The notes under the pieces are model-generated. The model was not told where the DNA came from and did not search any database. It saw nothing but the letters and a program-made list of their open reading frames with translations. A DNA stretch of 64,000 nucleotides from Armatimonadota bacterium (GTDB lineage Bacteria > Armatimonadota > Fimbriimonadia > Fimbriimonadales > Fimbriimonadaceae): the NCBI GenBank assembly GCA_022563855.1, contig JADFMN010000012.1, positions 28,271 through 92,270 of the forward strand, in the 5' to 3' direction. The first letter of the stretch is position 1, and each line of letters opens with the position of its first letter. A program made the translations under genes and the position numbers. This document shows positions 27,855 to 35,946 of the stretch, in pieces.

Positions 27855-29339
27855 ATGGCCGAAGATTTTCGCACCGGACTCAGTTTCGACGACGTTCTGC
27901 TTGTGCCGAGAAGGTCAGACGTGATCCCCGCCGACGTCGATACGTCCACCGAAATCCTGCCCGGACTCCAGCTCAGCATCCCCATAGTCAGCGCGCCGAT
28001 GGACACTGTGACTGAGATGCGCCTGGCCATCGCGATTGCGCGCGAGGGAGGGGTTGGCGTGATCCACAGGAACATGTCGATCGCGCACCAGGCTGACCAG
28101 GTGGACCGGGTCAAGCGGTCGGAGCACGGGATCATCACCGATCCGATCAAGCTCACGGCGGACAAGAAGATCGGGGACGCGACAGAGCTCATGTCGCGCT
28201 TTCACATCTCCGGCGTTCCGATCGTCGACGACCACGACAAGCTGGTCGGCATCCTCACGAATCGTGACATTCGTTTTGTGACCGATTACGACAGGCTGAT
28301 CAGCGAGCGCATGACGAGCAACGGCCTCATCACAGCGAAACCCGGCACGACGCTCGACCAAGCGCAGGAGCTTCTCGACGAGCACCGGATCGAAAAGCTG
28401 CCGATCATCGACGGGAACGGCATCCTGCAAGGGCTCATCACGATCAAGGACATCGAGAAGGTCAAGCGGTATCCGCAAGCGACCAAAGACGCCAAGGGGC
28501 GTCTCGTAGTCGGCGCGGCGATCGGTCCCCTGCGCGAGCCTTATCAAAGGGCGAAGGAGCTGTTCGAGGCTGGCGTCGACTTCGTAGTGATCGACGCGGC
28601 GCACGGCCAAAGCGAAGGCGTCATCGAATGCACTAAGATGCTGAAGGAGCGACTGCCTGATCTAAAGGTGATCTCCGGCAACGTAGCGACCAAGCAGGGC
28701 GTGCGAGACCTGCACGCGGTAGGCGCGGACGGTTTGCGCTTGGGGATCGGCGCGGGGTCGATCTGCACTACGCGCATCGTCGCCGGGATCGGCGTTCCGC
28801 AGTTTACGGCGGTGCTCGACTGTTGCGAAGAGGCGAACAAGCTCGGTATCCCGACGATCGCTGACGGCGGCGTCCGCTCATCGGGAGACATAGTGAAGTC
28901 GCTCGCCGCCGGCGCGTCCACGGTGATGATGGGCAACATGTTCGCCGGTTGCGACGAGTCGCCCGGCGAGACGGAGATCTACCGCAACCGCGCGTATAAA
29001 GTCTATCGGGGCATGGGCTCTGTCGCAGCCATCCAGCAAGGCTCAAGCGACCGGTACTTCCAAATGAAGGACAGCAGCACAGCGTCCGTTGCGCCAGAAG
29101 GCGTCGAGGGACGAGTCCCGTATAAAGGCCCGCTCGAAAGCACGATCGAGCAACTGATCGGCGGGCTGCGAAGCGGCATGGGGTACTGCGGCGCGGCCTC
29201 GCTTTCGGAGTTGGCCGCCACCGCCGATTTCATCCAGATCACCAACGCCGGTCTGCGCGAGTCGCACCCGCACGACGTCTGGATCACCAAAGAGCCGCCC
29301 AACTACTCCTCGCCGTTCGTTTCTCGCGACAGCGAATAG
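27855..29339 (+). CDS. guaB: inosine-5'-monophosphate dehydrogenase
   Basis: 494 residues, typical for bacterial IMPDH, which converts IMP to XMP with NAD+ as the first step to GMP. N-terminal TFDDV-like start (LSFDDVLLVPRRSDV), two CBS domains (~95-205: RFHISGVPIVDDHDKLVGIL and HRIEKLPIIDGNGILQGLI), and the active-site loop GAGSICTTRIVAG with the catalytic Cys; the flap Arg-Tyr region (SSDRYFQ) is also present. ATG 27855 aligns with the family start. Confidence 0.96.
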   Translation: MAEDFRTGLSFDDVLLVPRRSDVIPADVDTSTEILPGLQLSIPIVSAPMDTVTEMRLAIAIAREGGVGVIHRNMSIAHQADQVDRVKRSEHGIITDPIKLTADKKIGDATELMSRFHISGVPIVDDHDKLVGILTNRDIRFVTDYDRLISERMTSNGLITAKPGTTLDQAQELLDEHRIEKLPIIDGNGILQGLITIKDIEKVKRYPQATKDAKGRLVVGAAIGPLREPYQRAKELFEAGVDFVVIDAAHGQSEGVIECTKMLKERLPDLKVISGNVATKQGVRDLHAVGADGLRLGIGAGSICTTRIVAGIGVPQFTAVLDCCEEANKLGIPTIADGGVRSSGDIVKSLAAGASTVMMGNMFAGCDESPGETEIYRNRAYKVYRGMGSVAAIQQGSSDRYFQMKDSSTASVAPEGVEGRVPYKGPLESTIEQLIGGLRSGMGYCGAASLSELAATADFIQITNAGLRESHPHDVWITKEPPNYSSPFVSRDSE

Positions 29340-29402
29340 CAAAGTTCCCTCTCCCTTGGGGGAGGGCTAAGGAGGGGGCCAACAATAGTCGTATTTTCAA
29401 CT

Positions 29403-29591
29403 TTGCCCGTTATAGGTAGTACTGCGCCCAGGAGGAGAGGACGTGGCCTTCCACTTATCGTTCTGGCCGCGCTGGCCGTTTCGGGATGCTATGAAACCAA
29501 AGCCGATCCGGAAGCCGAGAAACAGGGTCGAAGCTCCCTGCTCAATGAAGAGGTCGCCGAGATGCCCGACCAAGTCCTTGGCGATCCATAG
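29403..29591 (+). pseudogene. small lipoprotein gene, probably truncated at its start
   Basis: The frame encodes a convincing lipoprotein signal and short mature part (LPLIVLAALAVSGCYETKAD... to VLGDP), but its only upstream start is a TTG at 29403, and the first ~15 codons are antisense to the displaced hydrolase 3' end. An AGGAGG at 29430-29435 is well placed for a GTG at 29443, but that start is in another frame with no signal. The native start was probably lost at the junction. Confidence 0.45.
29410..29448 (-). pseudogene. displaced 3' end of the alpha/beta hydrolase gene
   Basis: On the minus strand this reads GHVLSSWAQYYL then TAA, against GHVLSAWAQYYL-TGA at the end of the hydrolase gene (31968). 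34 of 36 coding bases before the last codon match by eye; the stop codon differs. The similarity stops abruptly at 29449. About 2.5 kb of lower-GC DNA separates the two ends. Confidence 0.8.
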
Positions 29592-29618
29592 GGTCAGTCG
29601 AGAGTTCCCAGTCGGAAC

Positions 29619-30824
29619 TTACTTTATGATAATCTCGTAAATATCCACCATTGCTCCGAAGGATCGGAACGCGATAACCGGGTTTTCTGAAGGCTCCCGT
29701 TCAGAAATTGGTTGGGCAATTATTGTCTCCGAACGATCTGAACCTCGAGACAACCTAATGCGATCATCATACATTTCAATCCAAATCCAGTTATCTTCAT
29801 CGACCACAAACGGTTCGCGTAGTCGAATTACATCTCGATCCCTGTGTCGCTTACTCTTCCGCTGGCCATCCTTCCCCAAGTAGTAGTCGCCTGTCTTAAT
29901 GCTGAGATCATAGAGGTTGCCATCGCCAAGCTGAACGGTGATTGCATCTGACATCGCGATCTGAAATCCGCCATGTGGATATTCAAGGTATCGGAACCGT
30001 ATCCCGACGATTCGAGGATACAGATCTCCAGGCAGGGGAATGGTCTGAATTGTCGTTCCATTGGCGAGATCCATGGCGTTCGGATCTAAACGTATTGCTC
30101 CGATGGCGGAGATGTGAGAGACTGTCCCGGGCGCATCACCAGGCCTCCTAATGAGGCGCCTTGGATCGTCGAACGTTCCGCTGCCATACTGACCGAAATT
30201 AAAGCGCCACTCGACGCTGAATCTCACGGCTTCGCGGCTTGTTATGATTCCATCCGAGATTGCGAATACAATCTCGTAAGAACCGGGATACCAGTATTCG
30301 ACTACCGGAAAGAGTCGATAACGTCGTCCAGTCCTTTTCACTGAGATGCCTTGCTCTGCCGCAGGACTTCCACCTATCAGTACTTCAATGGTCCAATTGT
30401 TTCCCTCAGGAATCATCAAATCGCCTTCCACCGGTTGGAAGGCGTCCACATATATCTTTTTCTCTTCACCTTCGTACCGCTGAGATCGCCAGTTAAAAGA
30501 CAAGTGAATTTGATCCGCCGCGTCGTCTTCGCTTCCAGAGAGAATTGCCTGAGCAGCAAATTCTTGCTCCACAGAATCATGCCCGTTATTGCCCCTCAAA
30601 GATCTCGATAAAGGAAGAATGACGGTTAGAGCAACCAGCAGTCCAAGAAGTAGCCGCCAGATCAAGCTCAAATTCGCCCAGACAGAACGCATCCATTCAG
30701 GCAATCTGCTAAAAAGCTTTGCCTCCTTCTCTTCTACGGCCTGCGTCAACGTGACCGGCCTTAGTGAGTCGTCCTCGCTTGACCCCGAGCGCGTTCTCTT
30801 TTCTCTGTTACGTTTGCTCTTCAC
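29619..30824 (-). CDS. single-pass membrane protein of unknown function
   Basis: 401 residues: a basic, charged N-terminus (MKSKRNREKRTRSG), one membrane segment at ~52-72 (LIWRLLLGLLVALTVILPL), then a large beta-rich outer domain containing IPEGNNWTIEVLIGG and YWYPGSYEIVFAISDG, immunoglobulin-like in texture. Base composition is visibly more AT-rich than the surrounding genes, suggesting import. It lies between the hydrolase gene and that gene's displaced 3' end. No family recognised. Confidence 0.65.
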   Translation of the reverse strand: MKSKRNREKRTRSGSSEDDSLRPVTLTQAVEEKEAKLFSRLPEWMRSVWANLSLIWRLLLGLLVALTVILPLSRSLRGNNGHDSVEQEFAAQAILSGSEDDAADQIHLSFNWRSQRYEGEEKKIYVDAFQPVEGDLMIPEGNNWTIEVLIGGSPAAEQGISVKRTGRRYRLFPVVEYWYPGSYEIVFAISDGIITSREAVRFSVEWRFNFGQYGSGTFDDPRRLIRRPGDAPGTVSHISAIGAIRLDPNAMDLANGTTIQTIPLPGDLYPRIVGIRFRYLEYPHGGFQIAMSDAITVQLGDGNLYDLSIKTGDYYLGKDGQRKSKRHRDRDVIRLREPFVVDEDNWIWIEMYDDRIRLSRGSDRSETIIAQPISEREPSENPVIAFRSFGAMVDIYEIIIK

Positions 30825-31000
30825 TGCCTACTCACTCTACTTTGGGTGTCTTCCTCTCTTGCCAGACACGATCTTTTCTTGGGCACTCACAACTAGCTGC
30901 CCCAATTCCGATCACGGCTGAAATCCCCACGGATCGGAAAATCGATAATTCCGCCGAGTTTCGCGAACCAGTGGTTTTCAAATCTACCTGATTCAAAGGG

Positions 31001-31028
31001 AGCCGGGGTGGGTAGCGACCACCCGGCT
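31001..31028. terminator. strong inverted repeat, possible terminator
   Basis: AGCCGGGGTGG (31001-31011) pairs with CCACCCGGCT (31019-31028), leaving a short loop, and is followed on the plus strand by TTCTTCTC. It lies just beyond the 3' end of the broken gene at 31043-31357. It could be a terminator or a REP-type element. Confidence 0.5.
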
Positions 31029-31042
31029 TCTTCTCAAGTTCC

Positions 31043-31357
31043 TTACGCATTCTCATCCGTGTGCAGCGTCTTCTTGTACGCATACACATACGTCGTTGAC
31101 GCGTCACCACCACCTGCACCGCCCTCAAAACCAAGGTCGATCAGGTGCTGCTCGATGCCCCGCGCAGCAACAGCGCTATCCGTGTTTCGATGAATCCAGA
31201 AACCTGTCCCTTTCATGACACGGTGGTCGCTAAAGAGTCGATTGGCCGGATTTCTGGCGATTCCAGCCTACCAATCACGAAGAGCGCCGCCACGATTGGC
31301 AACATGGTCCAGAATTTCCTGGAGGATTGTCGATTCTGTTGTAGATAACGTGTTCAT
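31043..31357 (-). pseudogene. small conserved gene interrupted by an in-frame TAG
   Basis: From ATG 31357 the frame reads MNTLSTTESTILQEILDHVA..., reaches GGALRDW, then a TAG at 31268-31270 (codon 30), and continues in the same frame as AGIARNPANRLFSDHRV... GTGFWIHRNTDSAVAARGIE... GGAGGGDASTTYVYAYKK to a TAA at 31043-31045. The order matches a widespread ~100-residue bacterial family I know only as hypothetical, with 'NWYVGI..DP..RLF..H.V', 'AR..E..F...G..GG.GGGD.ST..VYAYKK'. The stop replaces the conserved Tyr. Everything else is intact, so the break is recent or read through. Confidence 0.7.
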
Positions 31358-31967
31358 ATGTCTTACTTTTGCGTCTAGCTTCCATCGTTGCCCAACGAGT
31401 ATCGTCACAACTAGAACGGCGGGGCTTCGCTCCTGTCGCTCGCGGCTATAGCCGCGTATTCTACTGGTGCCCGTCCCTCTCGCAATAGATGGCGGGCATC
31501 CAGTCTTTGAACAGCATCCATGCTGATCGCCTAGTCCAAGCAAATCACCCTTTCAGCGGGTGATTCCGGCAAATGGCAGCCCGTATTTGGCCTGCCATGT
31601 TACAAGACGAAAAGGCACGCGGAGAGGATGCCTGCGTATTACTGGAAAGCCTCACAAGTTACCCCCAGTTTTTCCACATTCACGAATCTGCGGCTAACAT
31701 CGAATCAATCGACAAATGGCGACGCTGGCACATGTTGGGAAAGAACCTGCGAGCAAAGTGGGCCGGAGCGATGCCTTCCATTTTGGTGCGGGTCTCCCGA
31801 CCTGTGCGCGGCCATTAGATCGTGCGGCGAGGGCCGTCGCCTCTACCGTGCTCCTTCGATCCGCTCAGGATGACGGTTGAGGGAACTTGCAGTGAGCCTT
31901 CACATTAACCCCTTGACCCTTCTATTGATGGGTCGCCTGCTGTGGCGTCGCCTAGTAGTTGCTGCAC
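31358..31967. repeat. gene-free stretch with a cluster of hairpins
   Basis: No convincing gene. Three perfect inverted repeats follow each other: CGCGGC-tata-GCCGCG (31441-31456), AATCACCC/GGGTGATT (31543-31565) and ATGGCAG/CTGCCAT (31573-31598). Near 31787 a GTGCGGGTCTCCCGACCTG palindrome resembles the one at 2588, and 31855-31872 carries the 'CTTCGATCCGCTCAGGATGA' type repeat. Confidence 0.6.
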
Positions 31968-32714
31968 TCAAAGATAGTACTGCGCCCAGGCGGAGAGGAC
32001 GTGGCCGAGGTAGCGGGCGGTCGGAGCGTCCGACACGATGTGGTCGGCCCGGTCGAGCGAGACGAACGACTTTGGGTGCCGAGCCGCGCCGAAAATATCC
32101 GATGCGTTCTCTATCCCGACAACAGTATCGGTCGGCGAGTGGAACACGATTAGCGCCCTGTCGAGCGACGCAATCTTCTCGGCCATCTGGTGCTGGTCGA
32201 GGTCCTCGTCGAAAGCGCGGTTGATCCGGAAGCGGCGTCCTGCGACGTCGATCTCTCCGATCCCGGCGTCGTCGAACTCCACGCCGTCGAAGAAGTGCCG
32301 CACATGCTTGGAAGAGCACGGCGCAGCAATGGTCGCCACAGCGGTCACGCTCGGAATTTCATGCGCAGCCAGAATTGCGGTCGGCCCGCCAAAGCTATGT
32401 CCTATGAGCACGCTCGGCAAACCGTAACGATCCTCCATCTGCCTGGCGACTGCCACGACGTCGGCGACGTTGCCGCTCAGCGTCGTCTCAGCAAAGTCGC
32501 CTTGGCTCTTGCCCAGCCCCGGCAGGTCGAACCGAACCAGAGCGATGCCTTCCGCCGCGAGCGCCTTGCCGATGTGAACAGCGATCGGCAGGTCCTTGGT
32601 GCAGGTGAAGCAGTGCGAGAAGAGCGCAAAACCCTTCGGCTCGCCCTCGGGCAGGTCGATGGCGGCGGCCAATTCTAAGCCCTGATCGCTCTCAAATACG
32701 GTTTTTTCCGTCAC
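31968..32714 (-). CDS. alpha/beta hydrolase
   Basis: 248 residues from GTG 32714 (VTEKTVFESDQG); a TTG at 32777 would add 21 poorly structured residues. Fold signs: FALFSHCFTCTKD oxyanion strand, VRFDLPGLGKSQGDF, nucleophile elbow VLIGHSFGGPTA with Ser, IVFHSPTDTVVGIENA with the acid, and RADHIVSD with the His. It resembles the hydrolase often fused to or next to OsmC-type proteins; no OsmC is here. A short displaced copy of its 3' end is at 29410-29448. Confidence 0.88.
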   Translation of the reverse strand: MTEKTVFESDQGLELAAAIDLPEGEPKGFALFSHCFTCTKDLPIAVHIGKALAAEGIALVRFDLPGLGKSQGDFAETTLSGNVADVVAVARQMEDRYGLPSVLIGHSFGGPTAILAAHEIPSVTAVATIAAPCSSKHVRHFFDGVEFDDAGIGEIDVAGRRFRINRAFDEDLDQHQMAEKIASLDRALIVFHSPTDTVVGIENASDIFGAARHPKSFVSLDRADHIVSDAPTARYLGHVLSAWAQYYL

Positions 32715-32920
32715 GTCCGTCCCAATCCAATCTGATGCTATCCCGTTCCCGTCTTGACTTGCAACGTTTGTCAGCAAGTTCGATGTACGGTAGACTCGAC
32801 CGCAATCGGCACGGGCTGCAATGCCAGGGCATCAGCTTCAACTGTCCGTTACAGAAGTCTTGCAGCGAGGCATACAGCGATTCCGAGCGCAGCCTAGATC
32901 GTTTCCCCATACAAGAACAG

Positions 32921-33904
32921 ATGGACACAGGTCAACCACCGCTTCGCATTTGTGTCGGAGTCATCACTCGGAATCGGCCCGAGATGTTCGTCATGCTCTT
33001 GGATTCTCTACGGGATATGACAGGCATTTCGAAGTACGAGATCACGTTTGCCCTCGTCGAGAACAACCCCCGCTCCACGCTCTCTAAAGTCGTCGAAGAT
33101 TTCAAACGCGAGACGCAACATTCGACGACGGTCTATGAAGTAGAGGAGCGCATCGGAATCCCGATCGCCCGCAACCGCATTCTCAGAATTGCGAAGAGGT
33201 TCGATACTGACTTGGTTGCATTCATCGACGACGACGAGACGGTTGATCGTCATTGGCTGCAGAACTTTGTGACCGAAATGCTCGACCGCGACCTCGACCT
33301 TGTCGGTGGACCCGTGCGTCTGCACCCTGTCGAGCCCGGTGCGAGCGCAACGCAGAGGGCGATATGGCGCGGTCTGGTGCGCAGGAATCAGAGGATCGAG
33401 CGCAAGGCGAGCGCCCTTCAAAGGGCAGGGCGCGATGACGTCGTAACCATCATCACCAGCAACTGGCTGTGCAAGCGCGAGTTTCTTGACGACAGTGGAG
33501 TCCGTTTTGATGAGGGACTCGGGTTTTCGGGCGGCTCGGATACATCTTTCTATAGGTCGGCTCGTGCCAGAGGAGCAAGGACTGGCTGGGTAAGCGGAGC
33601 GGTCGTCCATGAGTTCATGCCGCTGAGCCGTCTCAACGCGCGATACCAATTCTGCCGAACGCGGGATCAAGCGATGGCTTCCTTCCACAGAAAGTACAAG
33701 AGAATCACGCCGACCGTGGTAGCCCGATCAGTCGGATTCTTCGTCGTGAAGGCTGTCGCCGGAGTTGGCCTGCTCCTCGTCGCTCCGCTGAACGGCGGCC
33801 GAACGTTAACAGCGGCGATCCGATCGTTCGGGTTTGCGGTCGGCAGAGTTCGCGCCGTATTCGGCCAGCGATCAGAACATTACAAGTCGACGCACGGACA
33901 CTAG
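32921..33904 (+). CDS. family 2 glycosyltransferase
   Basis: 327 residues. GT-A core: RICVGVITRNRPEMFVMLL at the start, GIPIARNRIL, and AFIDDDETVD supplying the metal-binding DxD-type motif; ITSNWLCKREFLD and GGSDTSFYR lie in the acceptor half. The C-terminus has a hydrophobic pair (VARSVGFFVVKAVAGVGLLLVA) likely to sit at the membrane. ATG 32921 begins just before the catalytic domain. It is convergent with another GT2 gene; together they may act in polysaccharide or glycolipid assembly. Confidence 0.87.
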   Translation: MDTGQPPLRICVGVITRNRPEMFVMLLDSLRDMTGISKYEITFALVENNPRSTLSKVVEDFKRETQHSTTVYEVEERIGIPIARNRILRIAKRFDTDLVAFIDDDETVDRHWLQNFVTEMLDRDLDLVGGPVRLHPVEPGASATQRAIWRGLVRRNQRIERKASALQRAGRDDVVTIITSNWLCKREFLDDSGVRFDEGLGFSGGSDTSFYRSARARGARTGWVSGAVVHEFMPLSRLNARYQFCRTRDQAMASFHRKYKRITPTVVARSVGFFVVKAVAGVGLLLVAPLNGGRTLTAAIRSFGFAVGRVRAVFGQRSEHYKSTHGH

Positions 33905-33924
33905 CGCATTCGCTCTGAACCCCT

Positions 33925-34935
33925 TTACTCGCTGTACGCCCTGGCCAGCCCGATCAGGTCGGTGTAATCCCTCGACGGCTCTGCGCTTCGGCGACGGAGC
34001 GAGGCTAGCAGCTGCGACGTGTTGGCTGTAAGCTGAAATACGACCCCCAGAATGAAGGCCGGAAGAACTTCTAGAAATGGTATTCGCCGCAAGCCGACCG
34101 ATACAAACCTGCCGATGAACTTGCCGTTCAGTTCAAAAACAGCGGCGAACGATCGCCTCAATCGATAGAATCGGCTTGCCGACAGCACGCTGTTGCCCGC
34201 GTCCTTATCCTTGCCCAAAAGCCACGCACGTCCTAGAAACTCTGCTATCGTGCCGTACTGTTTGTGGGTCGCAACGGCGTCAGCCTCTTTCAAGATCACC
34301 TTCTTGCTCCGACTCAATTCGGAAAGCCAGAGTCGACCTTGGCTTCTGGATGCGTCGAACCGGGGAATTGGCACATCTAGAATCGTCTGTCGCCGCACAG
34401 CGAAGTTGTTCGCGAAGAACCGATTATCTGACTTCGATTTTAGGGGATCGGAGGGGTCGTCGGTTGGGAAGAACCACGCCAACTCGCAAGCCCGCTCTAC
34501 GAGGTTATCGCCCGCGCGCACCTGCGTATTCCCGAAGACCATATCTGCCCTTCCCTCGTGGATCGGCAAGGTCATCTTTGATAACCAACCTTCGGAATAA
34601 GTACAGTCGGAGTCCGCGTAGGCGATGATCTCGGAGTCCAGAAAGTACGGCGCCAGCCCTTTCTTTTCGTAGTAGCCGGTGCCAGGCGCAAACAGAAAGG
34701 AGACGTGTACGCCCTGGCTCAAACGGTCGTGGATTTTTGCGACATCGCCCCGCAAGTCCGACTCGTTCACGTCTTCGTCGTACACAATCATCAGTTCCAC
34801 CGGCCTTTGCAGCGGAAGATCGACTTCATCGATCCGCTGGGCCAAGTCGACGAGGAACTCTATCGCCAACTGCCGATCCATGCTCTTTGCGTTCTCCCAC
34901 TCCAGAACTATCGAAAGGCTAACGGCGTTTGGCAT
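33925..34935 (-). CDS. family 2 glycosyltransferase
   Basis: 336 residues. SLSIVLEWENA begins the GT-A domain, IIAYADSDCTYSEGWL gives the DxD-type site, and FFANNFAVRRQTILD follows. The C-terminal hydrophobic region (about 265-310: IPFLEVLPAFILGVVFQLTA) is membrane-associated. It is convergent with the 32921-33904 gene, 20 bp apart. TAGAAT about 16 bases before ATG may be its -10. Donor and acceptor unknown. Confidence 0.83.
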   Translation of the reverse strand: MPNAVSLSIVLEWENAKSMDRQLAIEFLVDLAQRIDEVDLPLQRPVELMIVYDEDVNESDLRGDVAKIHDRLSQGVHVSFLFAPGTGYYEKKGLAPYFLDSEIIAYADSDCTYSEGWLSKMTLPIHEGRADMVFGNTQVRAGDNLVERACELAWFFPTDDPSDPLKSKSDNRFFANNFAVRRQTILDVPIPRFDASRSQGRLWLSELSRSKKVILKEADAVATHKQYGTIAEFLGRAWLLGKDKDAGNSVLSASRFYRLRRSFAAVFELNGKFIGRFVSVGLRRIPFLEVLPAFILGVVFQLTANTSQLLASLRRRSAEPSRDYTDLIGLARAYSE

Positions 34936-35097
34936 CGGATTCCGATCCTGCTCTTGATTCTATCTCGCATACAAGCTCGGTGCTCTGAAGATCTCGAGCG
35001 GTACGCGTGATTTTAGAGAATTTGTCAAGGCTGTGAGAGAGTTCATGGGGCAGATGACAGAGTGAACGCTCACGCCTTTCAACAACACTAAGCAAGT

Positions 35098-35571
35098 ATG
35101 AAGGCCCCGATCTTTCCAATTTCACGATTCGTGACAGGATTCTCCGTAGTTCTTGCACTGCTAGCATGGCTCGGATTCGCCGCCGGCTGTGTGCCCCCAC
35201 TCGATGATGATGAGCCACTGCCGGGATATGTTGTTGGAGGTAAGGGAACGGGTTGGCCCGGCTTTCCAGACTTACCGAGCGAACTAAGGTTTATCGGCGC
35301 CTACGACTCACACCCGCGCCGGACGTCAGCATTTGTGATGTTCGAATTCGGCCCTTGTCGCGACGTCGAATGGCTGAACTTCGATGTGAGCGACCGTGCC
35401 GATCAGGCTGCACTCGACCTCGAAGATCGCCTGACCGAGGAAGCAGGATGGACGAAGACAGATGGCGATAGGAGCACCTCTTACGACAAGAACTTTTTGT
35501 CAGTCACCCTCTACACAAGCGCAGACCTTTCGCGATCTTCGATCACATTCACGGATTACTCCTGCCAATAA
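35098..35571 (+). CDS. lipoprotein of unknown function
   Basis: 157 residues with a lipoprotein signal (VVLALLAWLGFAAGCVPP). The mature protein is small, acidic and contains two further cysteines (PCRD and YSCQ at the C-terminus) that could form a disulfide. No family recognised; single gene. Confidence 0.6.
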   Translation: MKAPIFPISRFVTGFSVVLALLAWLGFAAGCVPPLDDDEPLPGYVVGGKGTGWPGFPDLPSELRFIGAYDSHPRRTSAFVMFEFGPCRDVEWLNFDVSDRADQAALDLEDRLTEEAGWTKTDGDRSTSYDKNFLSVTLYTSADLSRSSITFTDYSCQ

Positions 35572-35630
35572 GCTCGACCCACTATTCTCTGAACTGGCAG
35601 AACTGTAGATGCTTCAGTGCGTTACACTAA

Positions 35631-35885
35631 ATGGTAGGCGCGATGAGAAGCTGGGGTTACAGAAAGTCGCAGGAGGGAAAACGCAGACGTTGGGCGCGCT
35701 CGATCGCGTCGCGCTGGGTCGATCCCGATTCGCCGAAAGGCAAGCGCGAGGTCGGCAAGATCACACGTACCCACACGTTTTGCGGGTGCGTCCAGTGTCG
35801 ATGGCCAAAGCTGAACAACATCCACAGCCAGATGGTGCGAAAACAGCTCGATCGCATGGATGACGAAGCAAGGGAGCTGGACTAG
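35631..35885 (+). CDS. small basic protein with a CGCVQC motif
   Basis: 84 residues, very basic, with TFCGCVQCRWPKLN near the middle. It recalls short bacterial proteins with 'K...CSCW.CGNPR' motifs that may bind metal or nucleic acid; those are uncharacterised. ATG 35631 or 35643 could start it. Monocistronic by position. Confidence 0.55.
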   Translation: MVGAMRSWGYRKSQEGKRRRWARSIASRWVDPDSPKGKREVGKITRTHTFCGCVQCRWPKLNNIHSQMVRKQLDRMDDEARELD

Positions 35886-35946
35886 CCCCTCGCACCAAAC
35901 AATTCCCATCACCAAAACGCCGCTCTGACATATACTTCGGATCAAG

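Noticed and set aside
29443..29640. GTG-started gene behind AGGAGG
   Set aside because: The frame gives a Pro/Arg-rich peptide without signal, while the overlapping frame encodes a convincing lipoprotein signal.
31573..31818. Possible 81-residue gene in the hairpin region
   Set aside because: Starts inside a hairpin arm, ends in a dispersed repeat, shows no ribosome site and no recognisable protein pattern.
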